64,000 nucleotides of DNA from Legionella rowbothamii (GTDB lineage: Bacteria > Pseudomonadota > Gammaproteobacteria > Legionellales > Legionellaceae): the NCBI RefSeq assembly GCF_900639985.1, contig NZ_CAAAIM010000005.1:62001-126000 (forward strand), given 5' to 3'. The translations under genes and the position numbers were made by a program. Below the pieces are notes generated by a model that ran no database searches, had not been told where the DNA came from, and was given only the letters and a program-made list of their open reading frames with translations. This document shows positions 18,770 through 27,494 of this stretch, in pieces; position 1 is the first letter of the stretch; each line of letters opens with the position of its first letter.

Positions 18770-21010
18770 ATGAATGCTCCGCAGTTTTTACCTAAAATGC
18801 TAAAATCCAAATTGACTCAATTTTCCCTGGGTCTTTTTTGTACAGCATTTATTTTTCTTGCGGATGTAATTCATCTTCCTTTAGTAAGTTTTCTTATCGA
18901 TCAGTTAGATGATCGAATTTATGATCAAATTGTTCAATTAAATCGTCGCCCACATTTACCTAACCCCAAAGTGGTTATCATTGATATCGATGATCGCTCG
19001 GTGCAAAAGGAAGGGAGATGGCCTTGGCCACGTAATAAGCTAGCTGAATTAGTTAACAAATTAAAGGGGGCTGGGGTCGTAACTATTGGTACGGATATGG
19101 TTATGGCTGAACCTGAGGTAAATTATGCCATCGGTTTAAAAGAAGAACTAAGGCCATTGGTCCCTAAACTCCCGGCTAATCAACAACAGCTCCCCGATTT
19201 ATTAGAGGCAATTGCGCCACAAGTTGATAATGACCTTATTTTTGCTCACTCTTTATTGGAGCATAATGTCGTTTTGGGTTTTTTATTTCATAACGATCAA
19301 GTGGTTAAAAAGGGAGTTTTACCTTCCCCGTTAACTACGCCAAACAATACTTTTATTTATCGAGGTGATATGCCTTTGTATCAGTTTTCTGGATATAACG
19401 GTTGTTTGCCTTTGTTTCTTAATGCGGCGACTCAAGCGGGCTCGGTAACGAATCTTCCTGACTCCGATGGCTCAGTACGTCATGGACTGATGATAGCTAG
19501 CTATGATAACAAACTCTATGCCACTTTATCATTGGCAATAGCAATGAATTATTTGATGGTTGATCATGTCACTTTGACTAATGCTGATGGTGATTTAAGC
19601 GGAATCCAAATTGGGGCTGTGTTTATACCAACGAACTCTAGAGGCCAAATCCTTATACCTTTCTGGGGGCTTCCTGGCACCTTACCTTATTATTCTGCAA
19701 CCGATATTATGCAAGGCAACTTTAATCCTGAGGAGTTACAAGGCGCCATTGCGGTGATTGGCTCAACCATGATTTTGCTTGCCGATTTGCACCAGTCTCC
19801 AGTAGCTCAATCATTCCCTGGGGTGGAAATGGTAGGCAACATGGTGCAAGGAATTGTGGGGCAACAGCTTGTTGCCCAATATAATTGGCATACTACAAGT
19901 GCTCGCTTGTACCTAGTATTATTAGGATTCTTTTTCTCCTGCATCTTTGCCTTTGTCGGGGTTACAGGCATGTTAGCGCTAGCGTTTATAAGCATACTGG
20001 CGACCCTAGCAATTTCTGTTTATCTTTTTGTCGCTAAAAGTTTGTATGTACCCTTAGCCTTCATTTTGGTCCTGATTACTCTACAGACTCTGGCTAACTA
20101 TGCTTATTTATTTATTATGGAGCGGCGGCAAAAGAGAAAAATTAATCAGTTGTTTGGTCAATATGTTCCTGAGCAATATGTTAAAGAGTTAATTGACTCT
20201 CCAGAACAATACAGCATGGAGGGGCAAGAGCGGAATATGACCGTGCAGTTTAGTGATATACGCAATTTTACTACCATCAGTGAGTCGTTGGAGGCTTCGA
20301 ATGTTAAACGCTTATTAAATACATTTTTTACTCCAATTACTGAAATAATTTTCAGCTTCCGTGGCACCATCGATAAATATGTGGGCGATATGATTGTCGC
20401 TTTTTGGGGGGCGCCCATGGTCGATGATGAGCATGCTTATCATGCGGTTATGGCCTCGTTAGCCATGATAAAGAGCTTGCCTGAAATCAATGAAAAAATG
20501 ATAGCAACGGGACTTCCTGCCGTAAATATTGGGGTGGGTTTGGCAACAGGCTTAATGAACGTAGGGGACATGGGATCTGAATTCCGTCGTGCTTATACCG
20601 TTCTTGGCGATACGGTAAACCTTGCTTCGCGGTTGCAAGATTTAACCAAATTTTATCATGTAAATATTTTAGTGAGCGATGGGACTCATGCTGCCGATGA
20701 TCGATTTGTATGGCGGCCAGTAGATAAGATAAGAGTTAAGGGGCGTAAAACGGGATTGATTATTTATCAACCAGTTGGTTTGCGTACAGAGGTTGCTGAT
20801 GCAGTTATGGCTGAATTGGAGGAATACCAGGCAGCTTTAGATGAATATTATGCGGGTAACTGGTCGTCCGCAGAAAAGAAATTTGATATTCTGAAAAGCA
20901 AGTCGCCGGAAATTTATTTGTATCAAATGTATCTTGAGCGCATTAAAGGATTCCAGGAGGAACCACCTGCTGAAGATTGGAGTGGTATTTATGTTCATCT
21001 ACATAAATAA
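18770..21010 (+). CDS. CHASE2-domain class III adenylate cyclase
   Basis: A 746-residue membrane protein (an ATG at 18749 would add 7 residues; AAAGGA at 18752-18757 favours 18770). Order: one N-terminal membrane helix, a periplasmic CHASE2 sensor (about 35-355, with VVIIDIDDRSVQKEGRWPWP), three membrane helices (about 375-450), then a class III cyclase. The catalytic core keeps both metal aspartates (FSDIRNFT and YVGDMIVAFWG), the lysine in TIDKY and aspartate in LGDTVN that favour ATP, and the N/R pair of VNLASRL. It should make cAMP in response to a periplasmic signal. A FecR-domain gene follows after 31 bases; this pairing recurs in bacteria. Confidence 0.93.
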   Translation: MNAPQFLPKMLKSKLTQFSLGLFCTAFIFLADVIHLPLVSFLIDQLDDRIYDQIVQLNRRPHLPNPKVVIIDIDDRSVQKEGRWPWPRNKLAELVNKLKGAGVVTIGTDMVMAEPEVNYAIGLKEELRPLVPKLPANQQQLPDLLEAIAPQVDNDLIFAHSLLEHNVVLGFLFHNDQVVKKGVLPSPLTTPNNTFIYRGDMPLYQFSGYNGCLPLFLNAATQAGSVTNLPDSDGSVRHGLMIASYDNKLYATLSLAIAMNYLMVDHVTLTNADGDLSGIQIGAVFIPTNSRGQILIPFWGLPGTLPYYSATDIMQGNFNPEELQGAIAVIGSTMILLADLHQSPVAQSFPGVEMVGNMVQGIVGQQLVAQYNWHTTSARLYLVLLGFFFSCIFAFVGVTGMLALAFISILATLAISVYLFVAKSLYVPLAFILVLITLQTLANYAYLFIMERRQKRKINQLFGQYVPEQYVKELIDSPEQYSMEGQERNMTVQFSDIRNFTTISESLEASNVKRLLNTFFTPITEIIFSFRGTIDKYVGDMIVAFWGAPMVDDEHAYHAVMASLAMIKSLPEINEKMIATGLPAVNIGVGLATGLMNVGDMGSEFRRAYTVLGDTVNLASRLQDLTKFYHVNILVSDGTHAADDRFVWRPVDKIRVKGRKTGLIIYQPVGLRTEVADAVMAELEEYQAALDEYYAGNWSSAEKKFDILKSKSPEIYLYQMYLERIKGFQEEPPAEDWSGIYVHLHK

Positions 21011-21041
21011 TTAATGTTTTGTTTATTGTACAGGGAAAAAT

Positions 21042-21842
21042 ATGAAGAGAATAATTTTAATCGGACTTTTATCCATGACGGCCCAGGTTTTCGCTGAGTC
21101 CGCCGCTAAGGTATTATTTACTCAGAATAAGGTTACAGCCTCTCATGGAGGTAGTACGCGTACTCTTTCACGTGGTTCCGCTTTAGAGGCGGGTGATGAA
21201 ATTGTTACCGCGGCGGAAGCTGCGGTGCATCTTCAGTATTCAAATGGTGCTTTAGTGAATATTGGTTCAAACTCAGCATATAAGATTCACGCTTATGCGC
21301 CAAAGCAATCTGGCGTGCAAATTGATGCAGAGTTAACCCATGGAAAACTAGAAATTCAAAATAGTGGGAAAATCAAAGAGACACTAAAAACCCCTATTGT
21401 ATCTCTTGCTATTCTTGGAACTCATATTCGTGTTGATGCGACCCGTTCTGCGAAGACGAATGCTAATCGTAAAAACAAGCAATGCGCAGGTGCTCGTGCT
21501 ACCGAAAATACTTACGTGCAGGTTCTCGAGGGATTAGTTTCTGCCCGCGATAAGCTTTTGAGACCAGGAAAAAGTGTACGTGTTACCTGTGATCGCATTG
21601 TCGATGCTCCATTTCCACCGGATGGTATTGTTAATTCGCCATTAAACTCACCAGGAAAAATTGAAACTATGGCTGGAGGGGCTGTTGCGGATACCAATGT
21701 TTCAGATGAAGGCGCTTTAATTGCAACTTATGTAACTTCGAACCAGATTCCAGGTACGGTGACGACCGGCAGCATTGATTCCATTCAGGCTGTTACTGCT
21801 GTTGCAGATATTTCCTTAGCTTGTAGTACTGGTTTACCCTAG
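21042..21842 (+). CDS. FecR-domain periplasmic protein
   Basis: A 266-residue exported protein with signal peptide MKRIILIGLLSMTAQVFAES. Residues about 25-140 form a FecR domain (RTLSRGSALEAGDEIVTAAE, then AVHLQYSNGALVNIGSNS). It lacks an N-terminal DUF4880 region and any membrane helix beyond the signal, so it is not an anti-sigma factor of the FecR type but one of the stand-alone periplasmic FecR-domain proteins. Its position directly after the CHASE2 cyclase suggests it influences sensing by that enzyme; this is inference from gene order. An AGGGA site precedes the ATG. A palindrome follows the stop. Confidence 0.9.
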   Translation: MKRIILIGLLSMTAQVFAESAAKVLFTQNKVTASHGGSTRTLSRGSALEAGDEIVTAAEAAVHLQYSNGALVNIGSNSAYKIHAYAPKQSGVQIDAELTHGKLEIQNSGKIKETLKTPIVSLAILGTHIRVDATRSAKTNANRKNKQCAGARATENTYVQVLEGLVSARDKLLRPGKSVRVTCDRIVDAPFPPDGIVNSPLNSPGKIETMAGGAVADTNVSDEGALIATYVTSNQIPGTVTTGSIDSIQAVTAVADISLACSTGLP

Positions 21843-21845
21843 TCG

Positions 21846-21867
21846 ATCGGGTTGCGTGCAACCCGAT
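21846..21867. terminator. Hairpin after FecR-domain gene
   Basis: Arms ATCGGGTTG and CAACCCGAT around CGTG begin three bases after the stop. The stem is strong but the following bases (AATTGCATAAAC) are not a T-tract, so this is a terminator-like hairpin and not a clear intrinsic terminator. Confidence 0.45.
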
Positions 21868-21878
21868 AATTGCATAAA

Positions 21879-21906
21879 CCTGTATTACGACTGCGTCTAA
21901 TACGGG
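21879..21906. repeat. 28-bp palindromic repeat, copy 2
   Basis: Arms CCTGTATTA and TAATACGGG around a 10-base centre, in the gap between the FecR-domain gene and the ABC permease (convergent genes). It matches the reverse complement of the element after uvrA (14406-14433) at 24 of 28 positions, including most of the centre. Confidence 0.6.
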
Positions 21907-22050
21907 GTACAAGTTTTGCGAGTATTTAAACCAACGTCGTAATTTCGTATGCAGCAATTCAGTACCGGTTCTTTGCGAGGTATGACCCTGGATTGTTTCA
22001 CCTAGGCTTGCAATGATGATGGGATACAATGATAAAGTATCGGCCTAGAC

Positions 22051-22824
22051 TTACTCACGTAAACCAACCCCTTTCTTTAATAAGAATAGATTCAATGCGG
22101 CTAATAAAATAAGCATGATACCAATAATACTCATTGCTAAACTCATATCGACTTCACTTTGACCAATCATTGCCTGTCTAAGGGCATTAACCATGTATAA
22201 AATTGGATTTAAAAGAGATACCTTTTGCCAAAAATTCGGCAACATCTCTGTACTGTAAAAAACACCGCCTAAATAGGTTAGTGGAGTGAGCACAAAGGTG
22301 GGGACGATCATAATGTCATCAAAATTACGGGCAACCATAGCATTCGTAAAACCGGCTAAGGAAAATATCGCAGACACCAATAAGACCACCAATAAGGTCA
22401 TGGGTAAATGACTTAACTGAACCGTTAGAAAAAAGCTAGCAATAAGATATACTAAAATCGCAACAATTAACCCGCGTATCATCCCCCCTACAACATATCC
22501 CAGCAACAAAAAGCTATTATGCATGGGGCTAATTAGCATTTCCTCAATACTTTTTTGGAAACGGACACTGTACAGTGAAGACGATACATTGCCATAGGAA
22601 TTAACAATTACCGACATCATAATTAAACCTGGAGCAATAAACATGGGATAACTAACTCCCTGGATTTCACCAATACGAGGGCCGATTAAGCTACCAAAAA
22701 TCAAAAAATAAAGAGTTGTAGTGATTACCGGGGGTAAAAATACTTGGCTGGCAATACGGAACATTCGTACAACTTCACGTCGTACCAGCGTGTATAAAGA
22801 AACAAGTTGTTTTTCAATGGCCAT
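22051..22824 (-). CDS. yadH: ABC-2 type exporter, permease
   Basis: A 257-residue six-helix permease of the ABC-2 family, close to the YadH/NodJ type. Recognisable segments are PPVITTTLYFLIFGSLIG near the first helix and PLTYLGGVFYSTEMLP between later helices, the family signature. It starts inside the end of the ATPase gene (11-base overlap), so the two are co-translated and form one exporter. Cargo is unknown; lipid or polysaccharide-like export is usual for the family. The symbol is by resemblance to the E. coli pair. Confidence 0.9.
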   Translation of the reverse strand: MAIEKQLVSLYTLVRREVVRMFRIASQVFLPPVITTTLYFLIFGSLIGPRIGEIQGVSYPMFIAPGLIMMSVIVNSYGNVSSSLYSVRFQKSIEEMLISPMHNSFLLLGYVVGGMIRGLIVAILVYLIASFFLTVQLSHLPMTLLVVLLVSAIFSLAGFTNAMVARNFDDIMIVPTFVLTPLTYLGGVFYSTEMLPNFWQKVSLLNPILYMVNALRQAMIGQSEVDMSLAMSIIGIMLILLAALNLFLLKKGVGLRE

Positions 22825-23728
22825 TTTTTATAAGATCCAAAAAGAGTTCTTCCAAGCGATTTGTTTTATTACGCATACTGTTAATATTGATGCCTTGCTT
22901 GGTTAAGATAGTAAAAACCGCATTTAAGCTGTCATGTGTATCAACACGAATTTCTAAGGTATTGCAATCAATAAGGGTAGCGAGTAAAGGACTAAGATCG
23001 GGCAAGGTGTGGATAGGCTGTTCTGTATTGAAGACAAACGTTTGATGGCGTAAAGTTTGCAGTAAGGCTTTCATGGAGCTGTTTTTAATAATTTGTCCCT
23101 TATCAATAATGGCAATGTTTTTACATAACTGCTCAGCTTCTTCCAGGTAATGTGTAGTCAGGATAATTGTGGTGCCTTCCTGATTGGTACGTGATAAAAA
23201 CTCCCACATACTATGTCGGATTTCAATATCAACACCGGCAGTTGGTTCATCAAGAATTAAGACCCGAGGTTGATGCACAAGCGCTCTGGCGATCATTAAG
23301 CGCCGTTTCATGCCTCCAGACAAATGGCGGACAATTGAATTGCGTTTATCCCATAATCCCAACTGATGTAAGAGTTCTTCCGCTTTGGGTAAGGCATTTT
23401 TTCGTGAAATGCCATAATAACCAGCCTGACTCAATAATACTTGCAGGCAGGTCTCGAAAATATTTAAATTAATTTCTTGGGGCACTAAGCCAAGACATGA
23501 CTTTGCTTTTTCTGCATCTTTTTCCAGGTCATAGCCGCAAATGCTAATTGCACCCGAAGTTTTAGTCAGTAAAGTGCTTATTAAGCCAATAGTAGTTGAT
23601 TTGCCTGCGCCATTCGCACCAAGAAGGGCAAAAAAATCACCAGTTTTTATCGTTAAATCAATGCCTTTTAGAGCATGAACTCCATTGGCATAAGTTTTAG
23701 ATAGCTGTTTAATGTCTAAGGCATGCAT
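22814..23728 (-). CDS. yadG: ABC-2 type exporter, ATP-binding protein
   Basis: A 304-residue ATPase with Walker A GANGAGKSTT (about residue 37), signature LSGGMKRRLMIARAL (about 137), Walker B VLILDEPTAG and the switch histidine in TTHYLEEAE. The roughly 80-residue C-terminal extension is standard for YadG/CcmA-type subunits. It precedes and overlaps the permease gene. The ATG is preceded by only weak ribosome-binding sequence. Confidence 0.93.
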   Translation of the reverse strand: MHALDIKQLSKTYANGVHALKGIDLTIKTGDFFALLGANGAGKSTTIGLISTLLTKTSGAISICGYDLEKDAEKAKSCLGLVPQEINLNIFETCLQVLLSQAGYYGISRKNALPKAEELLHQLGLWDKRNSIVRHLSGGMKRRLMIARALVHQPRVLILDEPTAGVDIEIRHSMWEFLSRTNQEGTTIILTTHYLEEAEQLCKNIAIIDKGQIIKNSSMKALLQTLRHQTFVFNTEQPIHTLPDLSPLLATLIDCNTLEIRVDTHDSLNAVFTILTKQGININSMRNKTNRLEELFLDLIKNGH

Positions 23729-23820
23729 ATAGAATTCTGTGAAGATAAAACATTATTATACACAATAATTGCCTGATTATGCTGGTCGAGTCTCCTTTTT
23801 GCAGGTGGAATGGAGAGCTA

Positions 23821-24435
23821 CTATTCCATTCGGTCAAGAGGTCTTGTTTTCATCCAACCGGTGATGCTGTATCGCGTTTGATTGGTTGTGACAACCTCAT
23901 GAGGTAATTCGCTATTAAAACAAATGAGTCGATTTCCTTTGGGGGTAACCTTTTCAAGCAGCTGGTGATTGGTATTATAAAGATTTAATTGACCACCGTA
24001 TTCATCTTGCCAGTTTTCGTTTAGATAATAAACAAAGGATACTTTTCTGGTCTTTTGTGCTGCAAATTGGTCGATATGTTTTTTGTAAAAAGTACCGGGT
24101 TGGTAACTTGCAAAATGGGTTTCAAATTCCTGGATGCCTAGAAATAGATTTTGATTGAGAATTTGGCATAACTGCTGAATTTGATTTATAAAAAACTGTA
24201 TTGCTGGGTCATGGTTATCTGATTCTAGCCATAAAATTTCATCTGTACGGACGGCGTTATTTTGCTGTGAACTAATATTAAGACCAATTTTAGCGCTTCG
24301 AAATAAACCTTGTTTATATAATTCTTTCGCCGTAGTGCGAAGCGACAAATAATATTCCTGGGATAAGAATCCATCGAGGAGATGGAATCCTTGATTACAA
24401 AGATTATCAATAAGTAGCTCGGTATTTTCCTGCAT
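23821..24435 (-). CDS. 2OG-Fe(II) dioxygenase, prolyl-4-hydroxylase-like
   Basis: A 204-residue protein with the complete iron site of the P4Hc/SM-20 family: HID in FYKKHIDQF (about residue 118), the distal histidine in ELPHEVV and the arginine that binds 2-oxoglutarate in TRYSITGW. YYLNENWQDEYGGQL between them is also typical. Close relatives hydroxylate prolines, for example in elongation factor Tu or ribosomal proteins, but the substrate here cannot be told. The start codon abuts the stop of the YgjP-like gene, so the two form an operon. Confidence 0.88.
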   Translation of the reverse strand: MQENTELLIDNLCNQGFHLLDGFLSQEYYLSLRTTAKELYKQGLFRSAKIGLNISSQQNNAVRTDEILWLESDNHDPAIQFFINQIQQLCQILNQNLFLGIQEFETHFASYQPGTFYKKHIDQFAAQKTRKVSFVYYLNENWQDEYGGQLNLYNTNHQLLEKVTPKGNRLICFNSELPHEVVTTNQTRYSITGWMKTRPLDRME

Positions 24436-25119
24436 TTAGCGTCCTTCAAGAAGATGTTGATGTTCACGCCATTGAGGCATAAATTGGCTCATAAACCCAT
24501 AAAATCGTTTGTTATGGCTGGGTTCCAGCATATGAACTAATTCGTGAACCAATACATACTCCAAACAAATTTTCGGTTTTTTAATGAGGTTCAGATTTAA
24601 CCAAATCCGTGCTGCATGAGGATTACAGGAGCCCCAGCGCGTTTTCATTTTCTTGATGCCCCATTGCTTGGTTTTGACACCAACAATGGTTTCCCAATGC
24701 AGAAGGAGGTTTGGAAGCAATAGCTCCATTTGACGTTTGTACCAAGTATCAACTAGGGCTTGTAATTGGGTCGGTGAACTCCCTGGCCGGATGTAGCAGT
24801 GTATGAGTTCATCGTGAAGTTCCACATGATTTGGACCATGGTGCTCTTCAATGATTAATAAGTAATTCTTTCCCATAAAAGGTATTGATACACCCGTTTG
24901 CAAAGGTAGATTTTCTAAAGGGGCGCGATTACGCATACGCTCACGATGTTCATGAATCCATGTTTTTTTTTCTTCCAAGGTTTTCCGGATTAAGCGTTCA
25001 CTATATTTTAGAGGGGCGCTGACCCGGACTAAACCATCAGGGGGATAAATGCGCAGATTCATGTTCTTTATCGGCTTTCTTAAGACTTCAATAGAAATAC
25101 CATCTAATTCGATAATCAT
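24436..25119 (-). CDS. YgjP-like zinc metallopeptidase (DUF45/M48)
   Basis: A 227-residue cytoplasmic protein ending with the DUF45 zinc motif HELVHMLEPSHNKRFY (about residue 187) and upstream KQWGIKKMKTRWGSCNPHAARIWLN, the second family signature. Members are predicted zinc peptidases of unclear substrate. A longer frame begins at a TTG at 25176 and would overlap the upstream gene; the ATG at 25119 (MIIELDGISIEVLRK) gives the usual N-terminus and length, although neither start has a good ribosome-binding site. Confidence 0.85.
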   Translation of the reverse strand: MIIELDGISIEVLRKPIKNMNLRIYPPDGLVRVSAPLKYSERLIRKTLEEKKTWIHEHRERMRNRAPLENLPLQTGVSIPFMGKNYLLIIEEHHGPNHVELHDELIHCYIRPGSSPTQLQALVDTWYKRQMELLLPNLLLHWETIVGVKTKQWGIKKMKTRWGSCNPHAARIWLNLNLIKKPKICLEYVLVHELVHMLEPSHNKRFYGFMSQFMPQWREHQHLLEGR

Positions 25120-25151
25120 ACAACGGGAGAAGGAGGCTCTTTTTTCCCATT

Positions 25152-25436
25152 TTACTCTCTTTGTGTAGGGATACAAGGACTGTCTATATATTCGCCATTA
25201 ATGTTTAAGACCATATTCACATTAGCGCGTTGATAGCGGGTTAAAATATCATATTGCTCTTTGGTAACGTAGCCATATGAGTCATTGCAATAAACTAATG
25301 AGTGAGCGTAGGGTTTTGGTGCCACTTGAAGGGGGATGTCGCATTCCCAGCGAAAGTGGGTTAAATCACAGTTTGCAAATGCGCTTGGGAGAGGCAAAAG
25401 GGATAACGCGATTAAGAACGAATAGTTTTTTCTCAT
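25152..25436 (-). CDS. Small secreted cysteine-containing protein
   Basis: A 94-residue protein with signal peptide [21 protein letters not shown], leaving about 73 residues with four cysteines ([23 protein letters not shown]), consistent with two disulfides in the periplasm. [19 protein letters not shown] and [20 protein letters not shown] look like a compact fold but I recognise no family. It lies just upstream of the metallopeptidase gene on the same strand and may share its transcript. Confidence 0.78.
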   Translation of the reverse strand: MRKNYSFLIALSLLPLPSAFANCDLTHFRWECDIPLQVAPKPYAHSLVYCNDSYGYVTKEQYDILTRYQRANVNMVLNINGEYIDSPCIPTQRE

Positions 25437-25524
25437 TATGCACCTTCAGGAATATATATATTTATTTTTTTTAAGTATAGGATAATAATCTTAAAAAATT
25501 TGTTGTTTGCATGCAAGGATTGTT

Positions 25525-26394
25525 ATGCTTTCATCTAGTTCTGAATATCTTATGGCTCTGCGTGAACGAGATTTCCTTCTCTTTTTGGAGTGGCCTAACT
25601 TTGTTGCCAAAAAATATGGGAAATCTGATGAACCTTTAGGTGGTGATGCCCTTATGGATTGTTTGATCTTCGAGTGGCTAAGTTATGGTTTTCGTGATGA
25701 AGATATCGAGCATATGGCCATTCTCTATGCAATTTCTGAGTTAACGACGTTGTTGCATTCTGGGGTATTAATGTATCAATTGATGACAACCACCTCCGCG
25801 CTATTCTCATGTATAGCTTTTCACACGCTTAATTTAAATGACACGGATTTTCCTGTGGGAGTGAATGAGCGCGAGATTTTTAAATTTATGGATGAAAAAA
25901 CGCGGATGGGTTGGGGAAGTTCTAGTCTTTTTAGCGAGAGCCTCAGCTTAGTCCGCCATGATTTTTTAAAACGCACCTCATTGATTAATGAGGCGCAAGT
26001 ATTGATTTCCTGTAAAAAAATATACGATATTAACTTTGTACTGCATGAAGTAAGCGAATATAAGAATAAACTTTATCGTGAGGAAGATAAGGAAAAGGGC
26101 AATAGTTTGTGTTACACGCGTTTGGGAATTGCGGAGGCCCTTCTGTCTTATTTAAAAAAGCAAACTGAGTTGGGCGATAAAGCCTTATCTGAAATAAATA
26201 ACTATGTGATGCTGCTTCGGAAAGCCCAGCCTAAGAAGTGGGAGGAAAAGTTTTTAGATAAAATAGCTCCTCCTTCGCTCCTCATGCAGGTATCAAAGAC
26301 TCTATTAACTTATTGTGCGTTCTTTTTTTCTAAAATAATTCCGGGGCCTTCAGGGGATAATAAAGTTGAGCCTATGCCTAAGGCTTCTGCCTAG
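25525..26394 (+). CDS. Unrecognised cytosolic protein, possible effector
   Basis: A 289-residue protein with no family I recognise, no signal peptide and no certain membrane helix (a hydrophobic stretch near residues 265-275, LLTYCAFFFSK). The ATG at 25525 has AAGGA six bases upstream and is preferred to the TTG at 25507. It begins MLSSSSEYLMALRERDFLLF and looks predominantly helical with many acidic and aromatic residues. It stands alone between a divergent gene and a convergent ogt. A short polar C-terminal tail (DNKVEPMPKASA) is compatible with a Dot/Icm substrate but proves nothing. Confidence 0.75.
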   Translation: MLSSSSEYLMALRERDFLLFLEWPNFVAKKYGKSDEPLGGDALMDCLIFEWLSYGFRDEDIEHMAILYAISELTTLLHSGVLMYQLMTTTSALFSCIAFHTLNLNDTDFPVGVNEREIFKFMDEKTRMGWGSSSLFSESLSLVRHDFLKRTSLINEAQVLISCKKIYDINFVLHEVSEYKNKLYREEDKEKGNSLCYTRLGIAEALLSYLKKQTELGDKALSEINNYVMLLRKAQPKKWEEKFLDKIAPPSLLMQVSKTLLTYCAFFFSKIIPGPSGDNKVEPMPKASA

Positions 26395-26405
26395 CAAGCC
26401 ATTAA

Positions 26406-26473
26406 AGCGTACTAGTCAACTTTCTTTCTTGCAAATAGTACGCTCGAATTATCGCGGCTTGACCGCGGTAATT
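26406..26473. terminator. Double hairpin between convergent genes
   Basis: Two palindromes lie between the unknown gene at 25525 and ogt: AGCGTACT (26406-26413) with AGTACGCT (26437-26444), and AATTATCGCGG (26447-26457) with CCGCGGTAATT (26463-26473, one G-T pair). Their place between convergent genes suggests transcription ends here from both sides, but there is no clear T-tract. Confidence 0.45.
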
Positions 26474-26553
26474 CAGTCTCTCAGCTACGTTAACTAAATA
26501 TGCTTAAGTACGCGTCATTAGACCCATGGTCAAACAGTATATCAGATCTTTGT

Positions 26554-27057
26554 CTATCGCCTTATCGACATTTCATGAGCCAATAATGCGTCTTTATAAT
26601 GCAAAGCATCAGGACTACCCATATACCCACCTAAACTATTTTTCCCAACAACGCGATGGCAGGGGATGAAGAGCGCCAATGGATTGCGCTTGCAGGCTTG
26701 GCCGACCGCTCGGGGGCTACTTTGTAATTTTAATGCCAGTTCACCATAAGTAATGGTACGCCCGATAGGAATAACTAATAAAGCACTTAATACTTTTTGC
26801 AGATAGGCGCTGCCTTGTGGTTTTAGTTGCAATTGAAAGCGATGATTAGGGTTTGCAATATAGGATGCTAACTCGTGTTGAATTAAATCAGATAGGGGAT
26901 GAGTCAGTGACGGGCCTATATCTTGAGTGAAAAAAGAACGATAAACAAAATGCTCATCAAACTCAACTGCGAGCCTGCCCCAGGGGGTTGAAAAAAAAGA
27001 GACAATAAGATTAGTTGTCAGATGATGCATATGCGCAGACAAGTGAGATACTTGCAT
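26554..27057 (-). CDS. ogt: Methylated-DNA-[protein]-cysteine S-methyltransferase
   Basis: A 167-residue one-step DNA repair protein that moves the methyl group from O6-methylguanine to its own cysteine. The active site IPCHRVVGKNSLGGYMG (about residue 130-146) and the DNA-binding helix SSPRAVGQACKRNP are intact. Size and lack of an Ada regulatory domain fit Ogt. It follows rplS on the same strand after about 35 bases and may be read from the ribosomal operon. Confidence 0.93.
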   Translation of the reverse strand: MQVSHLSAHMHHLTTNLIVSFFSTPWGRLAVEFDEHFVYRSFFTQDIGPSLTHPLSDLIQHELASYIANPNHRFQLQLKPQGSAYLQKVLSALLVIPIGRTITYGELALKLQSSPRAVGQACKRNPLALFIPCHRVVGKNSLGGYMGSPDALHYKDALLAHEMSIRR

Positions 27058-27092
27058 CTCTTTCCTGTGACAGGAACGAGATGCAGAGCGAA

Positions 27093-27458
27093 TTAATCAG
27101 CTTTTTTAGTTGCTAATTTTTCTTTGATACGTGCAGCACGGCCTGCTAAATTACGTAGGTAATATAGTTTAGCGCGACGTACATCACCACGTCTTTTTAC
27201 AGTAATACTGTCAACGATTGGGCTGTAAGTTTGGAATACACGCTCAACACCAACGTTATGGGAAATTTTACGTACAGTGAACGCAGAATTCAAACCACGA
27301 TTACGCTTAGCAATTACAACACCTTCAAAAGCCTGTAAACGCTCACGGGTTCCTTCGATTACTTTCACTTGAACCAGAACAGTATCACCTGGGCTAAACT
27401 CAGGAATTTCTTTACCCTGCATTTGCTCAGCATTTAGTTGGTCAATAATATTAGTCAT
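27093..27458 (-). CDS. rplS: 50S ribosomal protein L19
   Basis: A 121-residue L19 with the characteristic [26 protein letters not shown] split over residues 22-47 and [17 protein letters not shown] (about 63-79). Last gene of the rpsP-rimM-trmD-rplS operon, 36 bases after trmD. Length is normal. Confidence 0.98.
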   Translation of the reverse strand: MTNIIDQLNAEQMQGKEIPEFSPGDTVLVQVKVIEGTRERLQAFEGVVIAKRNRGLNSAFTVRKISHNVGVERVFQTYSPIVDSITVKRRGDVRRAKLYYLRNLAGRAARIKEKLATKKAD

Positions 27459-27494
27459 GGACTACTCCTCAAATTGGTCTCCCTAGTTTAGAGG

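Noticed and set aside
21793..22029. 78-codon minus-strand frame after the FecR-domain gene
   Set aside because: It crosses two palindromes and the end of a certain gene; no start site.
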